From contig JAPXFY010000016.1 in assembly GCA_030674185.1 (NCBI GenBank), positions 41,044,966-41,108,965 on the forward strand: 64,000 nucleotides of DNA. The letters are read 5' to 3'. Made by a program: the position numbers and the translations under genes. Shown piece by piece: positions 34,470 through 46,225 of the stretch (position 1 is the stretch's first letter; every line of letters starts with the position of its first letter). This DNA comes from Monoplex corrugatus (taxonomy: Eukaryota; Mollusca; Gastropoda; Littorinimorpha; Ranellidae). A model generated the notes under the pieces. The model was given only the letters and a program-made list of their open reading frames with translations, ran no database searches and was not told the DNA's origin.

Positions 34470-35206
34470 ACAAAGAACTTTGTGCCTTATCAGCTACAGT
34501 GGTTACCTTGTTCTGTTACAGTTTATATATTGTCAAGACTACAGCACCAAGCTTTAAAACATTACATATGTACTGACAATGCACACACCATGTGACGCCA
34601 AAGGAAACAAAAAGTGGCAACTCATAAGAGTGCTCCATTTCATAAACGTGGTTGCACATAGATCACCTCTGTCGCATGTGTACAGGCACAGTTTCATTAT
34701 TCCAAGTATCAATAACATATATATTCTTTGAGAAATGCCGTACTCATTAGAATCTATACACAAAAATACAGCAAGATGTAAAACAATATTCTGTAGATTA
34801 ATCAACCGAAATTCCAACCCTGAAGATTAAAATATGTTTGAAAGAAAAGCGACCTTTAAGACAAATTCAAGAAACTTTTCAACAGAAATTAGAATTCTGA
34901 AGACTGACTTAAAGACGTCTGACAGAAAAGCGATCTTTAAGACAAATGCAGGAGACTGTTCGATGTGTAATTTGCTCCAGTAATCAATCAACCAAACACA
35001 GGTTATCCACAATTCATCACGTACAACTCATCCTAGCAGATGATAAAGCTGGGGCCTAATGGTTAAAATCACCTGCCTACATAGTTTTAATCTGCTTTTT
35101 TTTTCTTTCTCAAAATCATTTTTTATATCGACATGTGTATGTTTATGTGCGTGTACGGTGCGTGCGTGATGGTGTGTGTGTGTGTGTGTGTGCGCGTGTG
35201 CGCGTT
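34470..35206. other. No gene; duplication block with tRNA-like trace
   Basis: 34835-34885 and 34915-34960 share GAAAAGCGAYCTTTAAGACA and are a small local duplication. 34960-35045 matches 45550-45635. GCTGGGGCCTAATGGTTAAAA at 35048 could be an old Pol III A-box region. Confidence 0.4.
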
Positions 35207-35575
35207 CAATTTATCAACAGGGGATTTAAAAAAAACATACCTGAAGACAAATTTAAGCATAAAAACAAAAATGGACCTAAATTACCTAAAACTGCTTTCG
35301 CATATCATATTTCCCTAGAGCCAAAAATGCACTGAATACATGTACCCAATTATCAGTACTAAGAGAAACTACATGTATGTAAGGCTTTATTGAACATATA
35401 CAGGTGAATGGACCAGCAAGGCAGAAAATGACATGAAGAAATGACAGAAAGCAAAGGAACAAAGCAGCAACAAAGAAGGTGACTGAAAGAGGAATTTTTT
35501 TAGCACAGAGGTGGGGATACCATTTATACTGAAAGAGCCCCCGGCATCCACACGGGGAAGGAGGGAAGGGGTAGT
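35207..35575 (+). repeat. Local direct repeat, unit 1
   Basis: Matches 35822-36140 through GGGGATTTAAAA, ATACATGTACCCAATTATC, GTGAATGGACCAGCAAGG and GAAATGACAGAAAGCAAAG. The minus strand contains TTCAATAAAGCC before the last part, which resembles a polyadenylation signal. Confidence 0.8.
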
Positions 35576-35821
35576 TCTTACAATGCAAGCTGTTGGGTTG
35601 AACTCAAGACCTGTAGGATAATGTAACAATGGGCAGATGGAGACAAGCGTTGTTATTGTTATCGTTATTTTTTGTTTAAAGCCCAGCCGACTACGCAGAG
35701 CCATATCAAGACTAACCGTTTCAAGACACATACACTACTTTCAAAAAGAGAAAATTAAATACACATATCAATGTATGCACGCACATAATCTAAGGAGATG
35801 CCCCTGGCGTTGACCACTCTA

Positions 35822-36140
35822 TCCAATTTATCGCATAGGGGATTTAAAAAGCATACATGAATACAAATTTAAACACAACTAAGGAGCCCAAAATGCACTT
35901 CATACATGTACCCAATTATCAACCCTAAGAGAAAGTATGTAAGATCTTTATCGAACACATACAGGTGAATGGACCAGCAAGGCAGAAAATGATAGGAAGA
36001 AATGACAGAAAGCAAAGACAAAGAAGGAAACAAGGAGAGTGACAGAAAAGAGGAAATTTATGGCACAGGATTTCCAGAAGGTGGGGATACTACTTATATT
36101 AAAAGAGCCCCTCGAATCCCCGCAGGGGAAGGAGAAAAGC
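35822..36140 (+). repeat. Local direct repeat, unit 2
   Basis: Second unit, about 615 bp downstream of the first in the same orientation. It shares all landmarks in order with modest divergence. Both units give similar hydrophobic minus-strand frames of 88-100 codons ending near the same point. I recognise no family, and each has a different start, so they are not called genes. Confidence 0.8.
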
Positions 36141-36624
36141 ATGCATGTGATAGAGCGATTGTGGAAGAATAGAGTGGTTAAGATGTGGAGTGAGTACAGG
36201 AAGGCTGGAGACAAGATATAGGTGAAGAAGGAGTGGGCATTCGTGTTGGATCACAACACAGAGACAACAGTGTAATTAGGCCACCGTCCACAGACGGTTG
36301 TTTCCCTTTATCTGCAAACAGCATGGGGCACTGACTCTGACAAGAGCAGTTTCATCTTGTCTGTACGCCTGTGTGTCTGTCTTATATCTACATACTGTAC
36401 AGAATTCTGACACTAACGTGAACATCCACCATTTTCTGTCTCCGTCTGTCTGAAAGAAGAGATATACAGTAACTGAGTCATCAGCTAAAGGTAACTGTTC
36501 GTACTTCAGCACATTTGCTATTGCTACTATATGTCTTTACTGACAAAAAGAAAACCTAATGTGGTGTCTTGGTTCAGAGTGCAAACGTAAAGCTAGTCAA
36601 ATACCACTTACGGCACTTCTATTT

Positions 36625-36660
36625 GAAGACTGATTAATTTTGATACGTCTTCTTGTCTCT
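36625..36660 (+). repeat. 36-bp exact direct repeat, first copy
   Basis: Starts GAAGACTGATTAATTTTGAT and is identical to 37738-37773. It contains inverted hexamers GAAGAC and GTCTTC. Confidence 0.9.
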
Positions 36661-36689
36661 CACGTACAGATGTCTGTACGACTGTCTGT

Positions 36690-36897
36690 GTGACTCTTAC
36701 TGACACATAAACACACAGACACACACAGACACACACACACATGAGAGAGATAGACAAACAGATCTTTTCTCCTCACACACATACAGACAACACACACAGA
36801 CACACAGACACAGACACACACACACACAGTCACACACACACACACAGACACACACAACACACACACACACAACACACACACACACACACACACACAT
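36690..36897 (+). repeat. (CA)n microsatellite with GACACA units
   Basis: (ACAC)n with CAGACA interruptions, to about 36897. Confidence 0.93.
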
Positions 36898-36984
36898 AAT
36901 ACACACATAACCACGAACATCACCACCGTCACCCTCACAGGCTCATTGTTTTTAACCACTTTCTTCCATCAAACTTGCAGTTCC

Positions 36985-37345
36985 CATACCCCTACCCCAC
37001 CACCATGACCACACAGGACACAGAGGGAGGCTGGCGTTTGCAGCCAGCAAGATATCAGATAGCTCAGTGGCCACACCGCACATCAAATTAGCATTTAGCT
37101 ACACCCTGGGGTATTGCTGCTTTTAGCACGCCATCATCCTCACAGAAATATCGGCGATTGTATTTACTATCAATTTTTCAGGCAAATAATCACTTTTCCC
37201 CAAATCTCTGGATCCGCGGAGACAAGGTGTGTGTTTCTGGGTCCTGGCTGGGACCCTGCTGTTGGCTGGAAGATGGCACCTTCACAGGAAGACGGTAAAG
37301 ATGGAGAGACAGAAAGGTTGTGGACTTTGAGTGAATGGTACACTA
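36985..37345 (+). repeat. Well-preserved duplicated block, copy 1
   Basis: Very similar to 56848-57200. Long shared stretches include CAGCCAGCAAGATATCAGAT, ATCAAATTAGCATTTAGCT, GGGGTATTGCTGCTTTTAGC and GGGTCCTGGCTGGGACCCTG. By eye it is clearly more alike than most of the duplication. No ORF is shared. Confidence 0.85.
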
Positions 37346-37365
37346 AGGAGTGTGTGTGTTGCGTA

Positions 37366-37368
37366 TAA

Positions 37369-37445
<77 letters not shown>

Positions 37446-37512
37446 TGTGCGTGTGTGTGCGCATGCACGTGCGCGAGTGTATACTTATTTTGTGACTGTT
37501 TATGTAGGTATG

Positions 37513-37559
<47 letters not shown>

Positions 37560-37627
37560 GTATATATATATGTGTGTGTATTAAAATGTGTGTGAGTGTG
37601 TGTATGTGTGTGTGTGTGTGTTGTGTG

Positions 37628-37660
<33 letters not shown>

Positions 37661-37735
37661 GTGTGTGTGTGTGTGTGGTGTAGTGTGTGTGAGTGAGTGA
37701 GTGAGTGAGTGTGAGAAAGGGAAAGAGATAAAGAG
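37366..37735 (+). repeat. (GT)n, (TA)n, (GA)n and (GTGA)n compound microsatellite
   Basis: (GT)n 37366-37441, (TATA)n 37514-37570, (GT)n 37570-37628, (GA)n 37630-37658, (GTGA)n 37688-37715. Confidence 0.93.
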
Positions 37736-37737
37736 AA

Positions 37738-37773
37738 GAAGACTGATTAATTTTGATACGTCTTCTTGTCTCT
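37738..37773 (+). repeat. 36-bp exact direct repeat, second copy
   Basis: Identical to 36625-36660. The two copies bracket a 1.08-kb segment that includes the preserved block 36985-37345. Confidence 0.9.
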
Positions 37774-37910
37774 GAGACAGAGAGACAGACAGACAGAGAG
37801 ACAGACAGACAGACAAAGAGAGAGAGAGACAGACAGACAAAGAAACAGACAGACAGACAGACAGACAGAGAGACAGAGAGACAGACAGACAGATAGACAG
37901 AGACAAAGAG
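37774..37910 (+). repeat. (GACA)n/(GA)n tract
   Basis: Impure (CAGA)n and (GA)n. Confidence 0.9.
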
Positions 37911-37917
37911 TTTAACT

Positions 37918-38400
37918 GCTATTCAATCATCAAATCAACAAGAAACATCCGTGGTGCTGGATGGGACCCAAAGCAACAATGCCTCATCACTAGCCAGAAA
38001 ATCATCTCCAAGCTCCCTATGCTACATGACAGCCATTTGGCCAAGCAAAGAAGAACTGTCCATGCTCCTGTACAGAGAATACAAACACAGATACTGCAAC
38101 AAGGAAGGCCATTAAAACGATACAAGTATGCTCTGAACACCAACCTCATCAGCACGACATCAGCATCACCTACTGAAAAGACACTGCCTGCAAAAGAGCA
38201 TTCTGCCAGCAAAAGGTCATGCAGGGCACAGTCATTTTCAAACGTCACTATACGGCTGCTATTCATAGAAAGACCAGAGAAAGAAAAGTTCAGGGACACA
38301 GGGCTCCCACCCAAGCATGCCTGTGAAAGAACATGTGCCTCCACTATTGAAGACACACAAAAAGCGTAAAACCTGTATGTCTACTGATCCACTAGACCGG
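37918..38400 (+). mobile_element. Possible decayed LINE fragment
   Basis: A 116-codon frame (38019-38369) has the string GRPLKRYKYALN. This resembles the G-x-x-K-R-(Y/F)-K-D-x-L motif seen near the end of some mollusc LINE ORF2 proteins. The rest of the frame is unrecognised, so this is a weak call. Confidence 0.3.
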
Positions 38401-38597
38401 CGAGGGTCCATTATCATGCAAATATGAAAATTGGATTGGGGAACAATTTAAATATTCATCAAGTTTCCAGTATTTAGTATTTATCTTGTTTAAGCTGTAG
38501 AAATGTTTCATATTAAAAACAAAGAAACAAAAAGTAGACCAATCAGCCAACATCACTCAAAAAAATCAACCAATCGACAATTCAGCCAAGCAAGCAA

Positions 38598-39045
38598 CCA
38601 GTCAGTCAGCTAACCAAGTAGGTAGCGAGCAACCAGTCAGTCAGCTAACCAAGTAGGTAGCAAGCAACCAGTCAGTCAGCTAACCAAGTAGGTAGCGAGC
38701 AACCAGTCAGTCAGCTAACCAAGTAGGTAGCAAGCAACCAGTCAGTCAGCTAACCAAGTAGGTAGCAAGCAACCAGTCAGTCAGCTAACCAAGTAGGTAG
38801 CAAGCAACCAGTCAGTCAGCTAACCAAGTAGGTAGCAAGCAACCAGTCAGTCAGCTAACCAAGTAGGTAGCAAGCAACCAGTCAGTCAGCTAACCAAGTA
38901 GGTAGCAGCAACCAGTCAGTCAGCTAACCAAGTAGGTAGCAGCACAGTCATCAGCTAACCAAGTAGGTAGCAAGCAACCAGTCAGTCACTAACAAGTAGT
39001 AGCAAGCAACCAGTCAGTCAGCTAACCAAGTAGGTAGCGAGCAAA
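38598..39045 (+). repeat. Minisatellite of 35-bp units, about 13 copies
   Basis: The unit contains AACCAGTCAGTCAGCTAACC and AAGTAGGTAGCAAG. Units are nearly identical, with G/A variation in GCGAG/GCAAG and a few indels at 38905-39000. Related but unexpanded AACCAGTCA and AGCAGGTAAAG strings occur in duplication copy 2 at 57950-58115. Confidence 0.95.
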
Positions 39046-39249
39046 GAATGAACGAAAAGATAAAGGAATGTAACTGAAACAACACAATGACTAAACAAAC
39101 GAAGGTTCAAAAACCCATTAAGTAGTCAGCTTGCCAAGAAACTAACAACAGGATAATCAACAACCGTTCCCCTCCTTCCAAAGAAACCGTTAAGTGCTGT
39201 ATTCCTTTTGAAATCGACAGTTAAAAAAAACACACCTACATCATAAACA

Positions 39250-40610
39250 CAGCCCTTGTGGCTGTCACTGGTCGTCAACATGGACGGGAGAGACAGGAGA
39301 GTAGCACCCAAACTGCTTTCATTGATTTGTAGGAAGCGTTTGACACGCTGAATTATCACAGTTGAGTGCAGCCCCTCTATGCAACATATGACATTCACAA
39401 ATCCTCTGGGCCACTCTCTTATCTGGCAATTTGTAAACACGCTGTGGTTGTATGCCCTCTCTCAATGCTGCCTGTCCAACATCCATCTGATGTTCCCTGA
39501 GGATCTTGTCCCAAGTCGTATCCTCGTCATTCTGTACATCTAACCATTTTCACGTCCATCATTTTGCTTTAAACATACGTACTGATGGCAAGGGATTCCA
39601 TAGCTGTTTTCCGTATCAAGTTACATTTTCTAAAGAAACAGACTTAACATGTCAAACATGGAATGATATAACACACGCATCACTCCACCCCCTTTTTTCT
39701 TTGGAGTGTTTCTTGTGAATTAAAAAGAAGAACGCTGGTCTATGGCTATTTGTAGTTGTCATTTCCATTTGATAAAAGGCGTGACAAGGTTTGACACACA
39801 GGGCGTAGAGGAAAATACATATTTTGTTTCCATGGGCACAAAATTGAGCTTAGTTTACGAAGTAGAAATATGAACGTGTGTCCTTAGTCTGTCAAACTTT
39901 AAATAAGTACTTAGAGGTCAGAGATAGTTGACACTTAGAACAGTTTCTATGACTTTGCTCCCAAACGCTGTTAGAGTAACAGAAGAAACTATCATCCTGA
40001 CTCTACGTTTGTCCACTGCAGAAGATCCAGAACTCTGCTATCTGCCTTATTTTCAAGGCTCAACGTCATCAGTCCTGTACCCGTTTACTGATGAAACTAC
40101 ATTGGCTCCCTGTTTCTGACACAGTTAAGTACAAGATAGCATGCATCTGCTCCAGTAGTGTCACTAGCACTTCCCCTGGCTTATCTCTCTGATCTGGCCA
40201 CTCTAAACACTCCCTCTCGCCTTCTTCATTCACTTCTTCAGCAAAATCACTTCAAATGGCTTTCTTTCTTTTTTGTCTATGTCTATGCCCCCTCACCCCC
40301 CCCCACTCTGGAATCCCATTCCAGATAATATCAGACATTCTATTTCTACAGCATCTTTCCAATCCTACCTAAAAAATTACGTTTTCAGAAACATTTTTAT
40401 GCCCAGCATCTTTCTAATTTTTTGTAGTCTGTTTCTGCATCCATTGTATGATTCTGAATAGCTCTGTGACTATGAGTGTGTGTGATAGAGTGCGTTTTTG
40501 TAAGTGCATAGTTCTACAGACAAGGCAATGTATAACACAAGTCATGATTGTCATTATTATCATCATCATCATCATTACTACTATTATCATTATTGTTATA
40601 TTGTTGTTGT
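39250..40610 (+). mobile_element. CR1/L2/Jockey-type LINE, decayed, in duplication copy 1
   Basis: 39328 onward encodes an RT motif A relic (FIDL, stop, EAFDTLNYHS), then a motif B region. 39975-40430 encodes the C-terminal region (MKLHWLPVSDTVKYKIAC; LWNPIPDNIRHSISTASFQS; YLKNYVF). A trinucleotide tail of ATT/ATC follows at 40548-40600. Many frameshifts and stops are present. Only the RT part is visible in duplication copy 2 (58400-58720). Confidence 0.8.
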
Positions 40611-40734
40611 TACTAAAATATCTCACAAGAAATACAGACGAGTTTATCATCTCCATCCATGCTGTGTATTATGTCGCATTAACAGTGTGGCAGTCAATCA
40701 TGTCAGACCCATTTTGATCACACACCAGGAAACA

Positions 40735-41507
40735 TAATTATGATCAATGTCACCATCATCCTTTGATAGAATTTTTTCGAAATGATCGCATAACACTCAC
40801 GAATTATCTAGGAACTGTGCTATAAGGGAAGAACAAGAAGTAGACAAAATGAGCGAAATATTGAAAGTGGCAAGAAGCTTGAGACAACACAGACTAACAA
40901 ATATACAATATATGATATACATAGAATTTAAAAAAATATAAATACTATATATATATATATTGCAGCATTTATTGCTGCAGAACATTTCTGACCCTGACAA
41001 GTTATATGATCCTGTTGATAACTGACGTTGCTTAAAAAGTCTGCAAACAAACAAAACAAAGCAAACAAAAACAACCAAACAAACAAACAAATGAAGTAGA
41101 AATCACCTGGAATGGTTTGCACCAGCTGAATTATCTTTGTGTAAATCACATGGGTAGTGATAGACTGGACATACACAGCTCCAAAACTAGCTTCAGAAGC
41201 AGAATACCATCATGTTCCTTAAATACTAGGAAATAGGAAAGAAAACCCTATTAAGTAAATAGTTATAATAAACACTTTAAATAACTTATTAGAAAGTCAG
41301 AAATAATTCAAAATGACTGAGACTTTGGAAACTTATTTTCAAATTACTCATCTTCGTGAAAACGCCATGCTACAAAGTAAGCCACCATGCAATGACCCTC
41401 GTCCATGACATAAATTTTTATCAGCAGCATGCAAGAGACCCTATAACTGTTGACCTGATTATCTACCCTGCCCTTAGTGTGAATTCTCCCTTTGGAACGT
41501 GACAGGG
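40735..41507. other. No gene supported
   Basis: AT-rich, with a short (TA)n at 40945-40961 and an (AAAC)n patch at 41045-41092. Confidence 0.45.
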
Positions 41508-41640
41508 GGAATCACCCACAGGAGCTGGCCATTTCCATTTTCATCAGCTAATTGCTGGGCCATTTTCTAAATAGCCATGAATTATTCCCGCCTGCTGGCT
41601 GCAGCCTTGTCTATGCGTAATACCTTCTCTTCTTACAGCT
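41508..41640 (+). repeat. Well-preserved duplicated block, possible conserved noncoding element
   Basis: Shares CATTTTCATCAGCTAATTG, CCATGAATTATTCCCGCCTG and TATGCGTAATA with 60598-60735. It contains TAATTG and CAGCTAATTG sites of homeodomain type. No ORF. Confidence 0.75.
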
Positions 41641-41660
41641 TTCATTATAAGTACAGTGTG

Positions 41661-43392
41661 GACCAGTAATACTCGTCGTAATAGCCTGAATGCCATCAAA
41701 ATAAATATTTAGCGTCTCCTTGCGCCACTTGTTTTTACGTACAATGCGCAGTTGTAACCTACTTGTGTACTAGCCTTCTATAAGGACAGTTCAATATTGA
41801 TTTGAAACTGCATCTTAACTCAGATTTTGTAAATAGCAAAGTAGAAAGAAGTACACACTAACAGTTTCATGATGAAGAATTGAAGGAACACTCAATGTGT
41901 TATCAGACGTCATAAGAGAGCATCTAACATCTGTTCCAGTGACAACGACAGTATCCTAACTACCCAGAAACACGGTATTTATGGTATACGAAGTCAATGA
42001 GTTATCAAAAATACACGGACATGGCAAACTGGTCAAGATAATACTTTCAGACTGATATTTTCGGTAAAACAGTATAACTGGCATCAATGCCCCACTGTCA
42101 ATCGCAAAGGAGCTCATTAGCCTGTTCCACATTGAACATCGATTGCTCATTCGTTCACTATCTTCCATGCACGCATACAGTGTGTCAGGGGGTCAGAGTG
42201 ATATCCTTGTGAGTAAATGGATTCTAAAAATTGACAACTCACACAGATATACGAACAAAATATGCAAACAAGTTCGCACACAGAAACAGTACCATCCAAT
42301 ATGAAACAATCACTCCCCTCACTTTTCATTTTAATAAAGAATAACATATCATTGGAAACACAAGCGATTGGAAAAATATCCCCATAACCAGCACATTGTG
42401 GTGACTGCACCACCAAACCGAAGTTCATGTCGTTAAGTCCTAGTGCGAGGAAATCTACGGGAGCCAGTGATATCAAAGTGCCATAGGGCCAGACACCAGA
42501 GGAAACTCTCCGCAGCTACTGGATTGTTGCTTTGGTGGCGTTTAACAGTACCCGTTGTGCCCCAGTGTAGTCAGGACATTAACTCTCTACTAACGACAGG
42601 AATCATCAGGCGTAGACACAGAATGAATGATTCATTTCCCAGTGAGGAGACTACCTACCATTTTGTCTCTCCACTGACAGGCCCACAGAGCACAAGAACC
42701 AAAGACCCAACGTAAACATGCCTCAGGTAAGGAATCAGCGGAGGAAAGCCAGACTAATGTCACCAGTTGATCCAGGCATGGACATCTTAGCCCAATGTTA
42801 AGAAAAAAAATTGAAATAATAAAAATCTTTTAAAATTTTAAGTTATTTTTGTCCCTCTCTTTTTCTTTGTCATTATCTTCTTCTTGTTCTTTTTTTCGTC
42901 CTTCCCACTTTAGTTTCATGTACTCCTATTCTTGAAATGTCAATGTTTGTTGGTTTCATGTCTTCTATTCTCGAAATGTCAATGCCATTTCAATGTGGAA
43001 ATGGTTATCATTTTGCACGTCCTGTGTCACTTACGGATCAGTCTTTAAAGGTCATAAGACGCTGTCAATCTCAGTTTGTCTCAAAGTTTCTATTAATGAG
43101 CCATTCATAACTAAACAGCAATTCCTTGCTAAACACAACCGTTTCTGCGCATTTTTGTGCAATATGATGTGATACATATCTGTGTACACATTTACAACAT
43201 AGAAAGAAAACAAGGAAACGAAATCCAAAACCAAAACCAACAAACAAACAAATAAATAAACAAACAAACAAGAAAACCAACTCAACGAACAAACAAACAA
43301 TTAACCCTAGTTTGAATATCTCTTTCAATGGTCGAGATCATTCGGAAAAGTCGAGCTATTGCTTTGATGTTATAATCGCACAAGCCAATACT
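41661..43392. other. No gene supported
   Basis: Between the two duplication copies. There is an (AAAC)n-like patch at 43225-43300 and only short open frames. I see nothing to annotate. Confidence 0.45.
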
Positions 43393-43500
43393 GGAAACCA
43401 GAAACACATGAAGAGATCGCGTATTTACTCAACAAAACAAGACAGAGGCACATTTTTGGACAACTAGCCTTTGTCCAGCGCACACAAACAGCAACAAAAA
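43393..43500 (+). repeat. Single arm of the palindrome family
   Basis: AACCAGAAACAC, CGCGTATTTA, AACAAGACAG, then GGACAACTAGCCTTTGTCCA match the left arm at 5317-5412 in order. No inverted partner follows. Confidence 0.6.
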
Positions 43501-44110
43501 CTATCGCTCATTAGATTTAGGATGAAACAACAGATCAGATAGCTTCCCTGATGTTCTGTTGAGTTGGAAAAGATGATAATCATGGTCTGATGGCGCACAC
43601 ATAACGATTCAACATCTCTCGCTTGTAAAGAATAGATAAAAAAGTCCAAATACATGTGAGGGGGAATAGCGGTTTGGGCATAAAAGAAGAGGACGAGTTT
43701 GTGTGGTAGATGTGTACAATGAAAAATGTGCATCTAATGACTGCCACTATCACAATCAAAACAACAACAACAATAACAATAATAACAATAATGATAATAA
43801 TAATATAATAGTGCTACTAATACTACAACTACTACTACCACTATTACTTCCAATTCTTGCGTGTGCACTGAATCATCTCACAGGAATCTTAAATGCTTCA
43901 TAAAACATGAGTGTCAGAGCTAAACTCACGTAAAACAAATACATGTCAGCCCCAACTACTATGTTGAAACAAACTATAAGACATACAATAATAAAGCAGG
44001 AATGACAATGAATCCTAATGAAATACATACTTCCACATGTTAACAAGTCATGCAATGATCACTAACAGGTTAAAAAACAGTATACATTTCTCTCTTCTCT
44101 CTCTGCTGTC
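43501..44110. other. No gene; (AAC/AAT)n patch
   Basis: Trinucleotide-rich 43760-43850; the rest is unrecognised. Confidence 0.45.
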
Positions 44111-44114
44111 TCAA

Positions 44115-44146
44115 AACACACACACACACACACATACACACACACA

Positions 44147-44211
<65 letters not shown>

Positions 44212-44226
44212 CTCTCTCTCTCTCAT
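44115..44226 (+). repeat. (CA)n then (CT)n microsatellite
   Basis: About 90 bp CA with two interruptions, then about 18 bp CT. Confidence 0.96.
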
Positions 44227-45234
44227 ACACATTTTTCCTTATAATGTCAAGCCTGCACATGCAACAATTGTTGTGTAACATGTTCTATAACGAATATCAC
44301 TATGATTCAGCAATACATGTAACATTTTTTCCATTGTCAAAATAGGAAAAGAAATACAATTAGCCTATTGGACTTGGCCCAAAATCTACTCATCGTCAAA
44401 ACATGCATTCTTATCCCTTCTCCCTTTCTCACCACCACCCCCTACTTTTTTTTTTTAAACCAAGGCCATTGTGTTCGCTAATTCCGTACCGATGATTGAC
44501 AGTGTAATGGATTGGAGGCACACTTGCCAGAGACGCTGAAACAGACAATATAGTGAAAAGCCCTGACCTTCGACTTTGTAACTCTGCGCATGCATCTCTG
44601 ACGTTGTTGGTTTTTCATGGGTTTCACTCAGGAGAAGTTTGTTTCTCCTACTCGCACCTGCTTTTAGTTTTCTTTTTTGTTCGTTTGACAGTCTGTCGTT
44701 GCTCATTTGTAAGTTTCATCTGTTTGCTGCATTTAGGCAAAGCTGACCATTTTTCTGGTGTTGGGTACTGTTCCTCTACTTGTGGGTTTGTTCTGCAGTA
44801 ATCTTAATAGATTACATTTTTATCATATTACATAACGTTTTCCTCGCCAATCCCTGTGAATGCGAACTTCTTATTTCTTAGCTGGTTAGTTGCTTTTGCT
44901 TTAGTAATTGATTGACCGTTTCATTTCTTCTTCTTAGTTGGCTAGATGCTGGGCTGGCTGGTTAGTTTATCTATTTTCTTGGCTTGTTCGTTAGCTGATT
45001 AAATGGTATAGTAGGTAAGTTTGTTGGTTTTCTAGGGATAAGAACAGGTTCTGCTGTAATGAACTTGCAAGCCAGCTACTGGTAGTCCATCAAACAGAGG
45101 TGGTAAAAATGGGTAAAATACAAACCAGCGATGCAAATATTTTAGTATTTGCATTTACGTGTTGTTGGTTATTGTGTATCTTGTGGGTTATTCATTCAGT
45201 GTATACAATGCAAAAAACAAACATCAAACAAACA

Positions 45235-45290
45235 AACAAAAACAACAACAACAACAACAAAAACAAAACAAACAAAAAACACCCGAACAA
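45235..45290 (+). repeat. (AAAC)n and (CAA)n
   Basis: Short simple repeat within duplication copy 2. Confidence 0.85.
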
Positions 45291-45884
45291 TTCAGCTAAA
45301 GAAGCAAAAGCAATCTTAGTTTTACATGGTCGTTTTTGTTCCTACTGCTTTACGCAACCTGTTCAATCTCTTCATCAATTTCAAGACTGAAGTTTTGGTA
45401 TTGTGGACATTCCTTGAGAAAAGTTAGACCCATGTATATATATTTGGTAAAAAGTACTGCCATGAAAAATAAAAGCACAATCTGACATCCTCCAACATGC
45501 GTTTAAACCGAACAAAGTTTCCTTTAAAAACTGCCAAGATCTAATTAACTTTGCCCCAGTGATCAATTTAAGTAAACGCAGATAATTAAAACTGATCATG
45601 TGCAACACATCCCCACAAGCTGTTGGTTGGTGGCTTGGTGGATACTAACCCTAGATAGGAAGGGGGAATTCTTCAAAGGCCAAGGGTTTAATACCCTATA
45701 GCACACAGATTTTTCCTTTTCAACAGAGATCTTTTGAGACAAAACCAAGTATGACATGAATGTGTCTATCATAAAGCCTGTACATTTCTCTCTGTCTTCC
45801 TGCGTGAAGTTTATGAAGGAGGGTCATCTGTCAGTTGTTTCGTGATGACTATTCTGTCTGTGCTCACTGCCACAGGTATCTGAT
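45291..45884. other. No gene; duplication block and weak tRNA-like sequence
   Basis: 45550-45635 matches 34960-35045 (GCCCCAGTGATCAAT, ATGTGCAACACATCC). 45630-45700 has GGTGGCTTGGTGGATA and GGGTTTAATACCC at roughly tRNA A-to-B-box spacing, possibly an old SINE. Confidence 0.4.
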
Positions 45885-45889
45885 GCATA

Positions 45890-46225
45890 TGCTAGAGTGG
45901 GTTGTATACACGTGTTGATGTGGGATTGATACGCATATTGATGAGCGGTTTATACGCTCTTACACTTTGGTTGATGCGAAGTTTATACTGATATTGGTAA
46001 AGACTTTATAGACGTGTTGTTGTGAAGTTTATGGCATACTGGTACAGTGTTTATACACATGTTGGGGTGGCATTTACACACATGTTGGTGTGGGGTCTAT
46101 ACACGTGTTGGTGCGGGGTTTATACATGTGTTGGTGTGAAGTTGATAACATGCTGGTGTGGTGTTTACATACATGTTGGTGTGGTGTTTACACACATGTC
46201 GGTGTGAGGTTTATACACACGTGTG
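45890..46225 (+). repeat. Degenerate minisatellite of about 23-24 bp
   Basis: The recurring motif is TTTATACACRTGTTGGTGTG with many substitutions, about 13 units, best preserved at 46050-46210. Confidence 0.85.

Larger units (their letters stand above)
29690..41660 (+). repeat. Segmental duplication, copy 1
   Basis: Matching blocks occur in the same order and orientation in copy 2 (44290-60740). They are 29740-30090 with 44380-44740, 30358-30450 with 44838-44920, 34960-35045 with 45550-45635, 36235-36290 with 49885-49940, 36985-37345 with 56848-57200, 39260-39600 with 58360-58700, and 41508-41640 with 60598-60735. Sequence between blocks is mostly decayed or filled with copy-specific repeats. 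Confidence 0.7.

Noticed and set aside
38019..38369. 116-codon plus-strand frame as a host gene
   Set aside because: The only recognisable motif is of LINE type and the opposite strand has an equally long frame.
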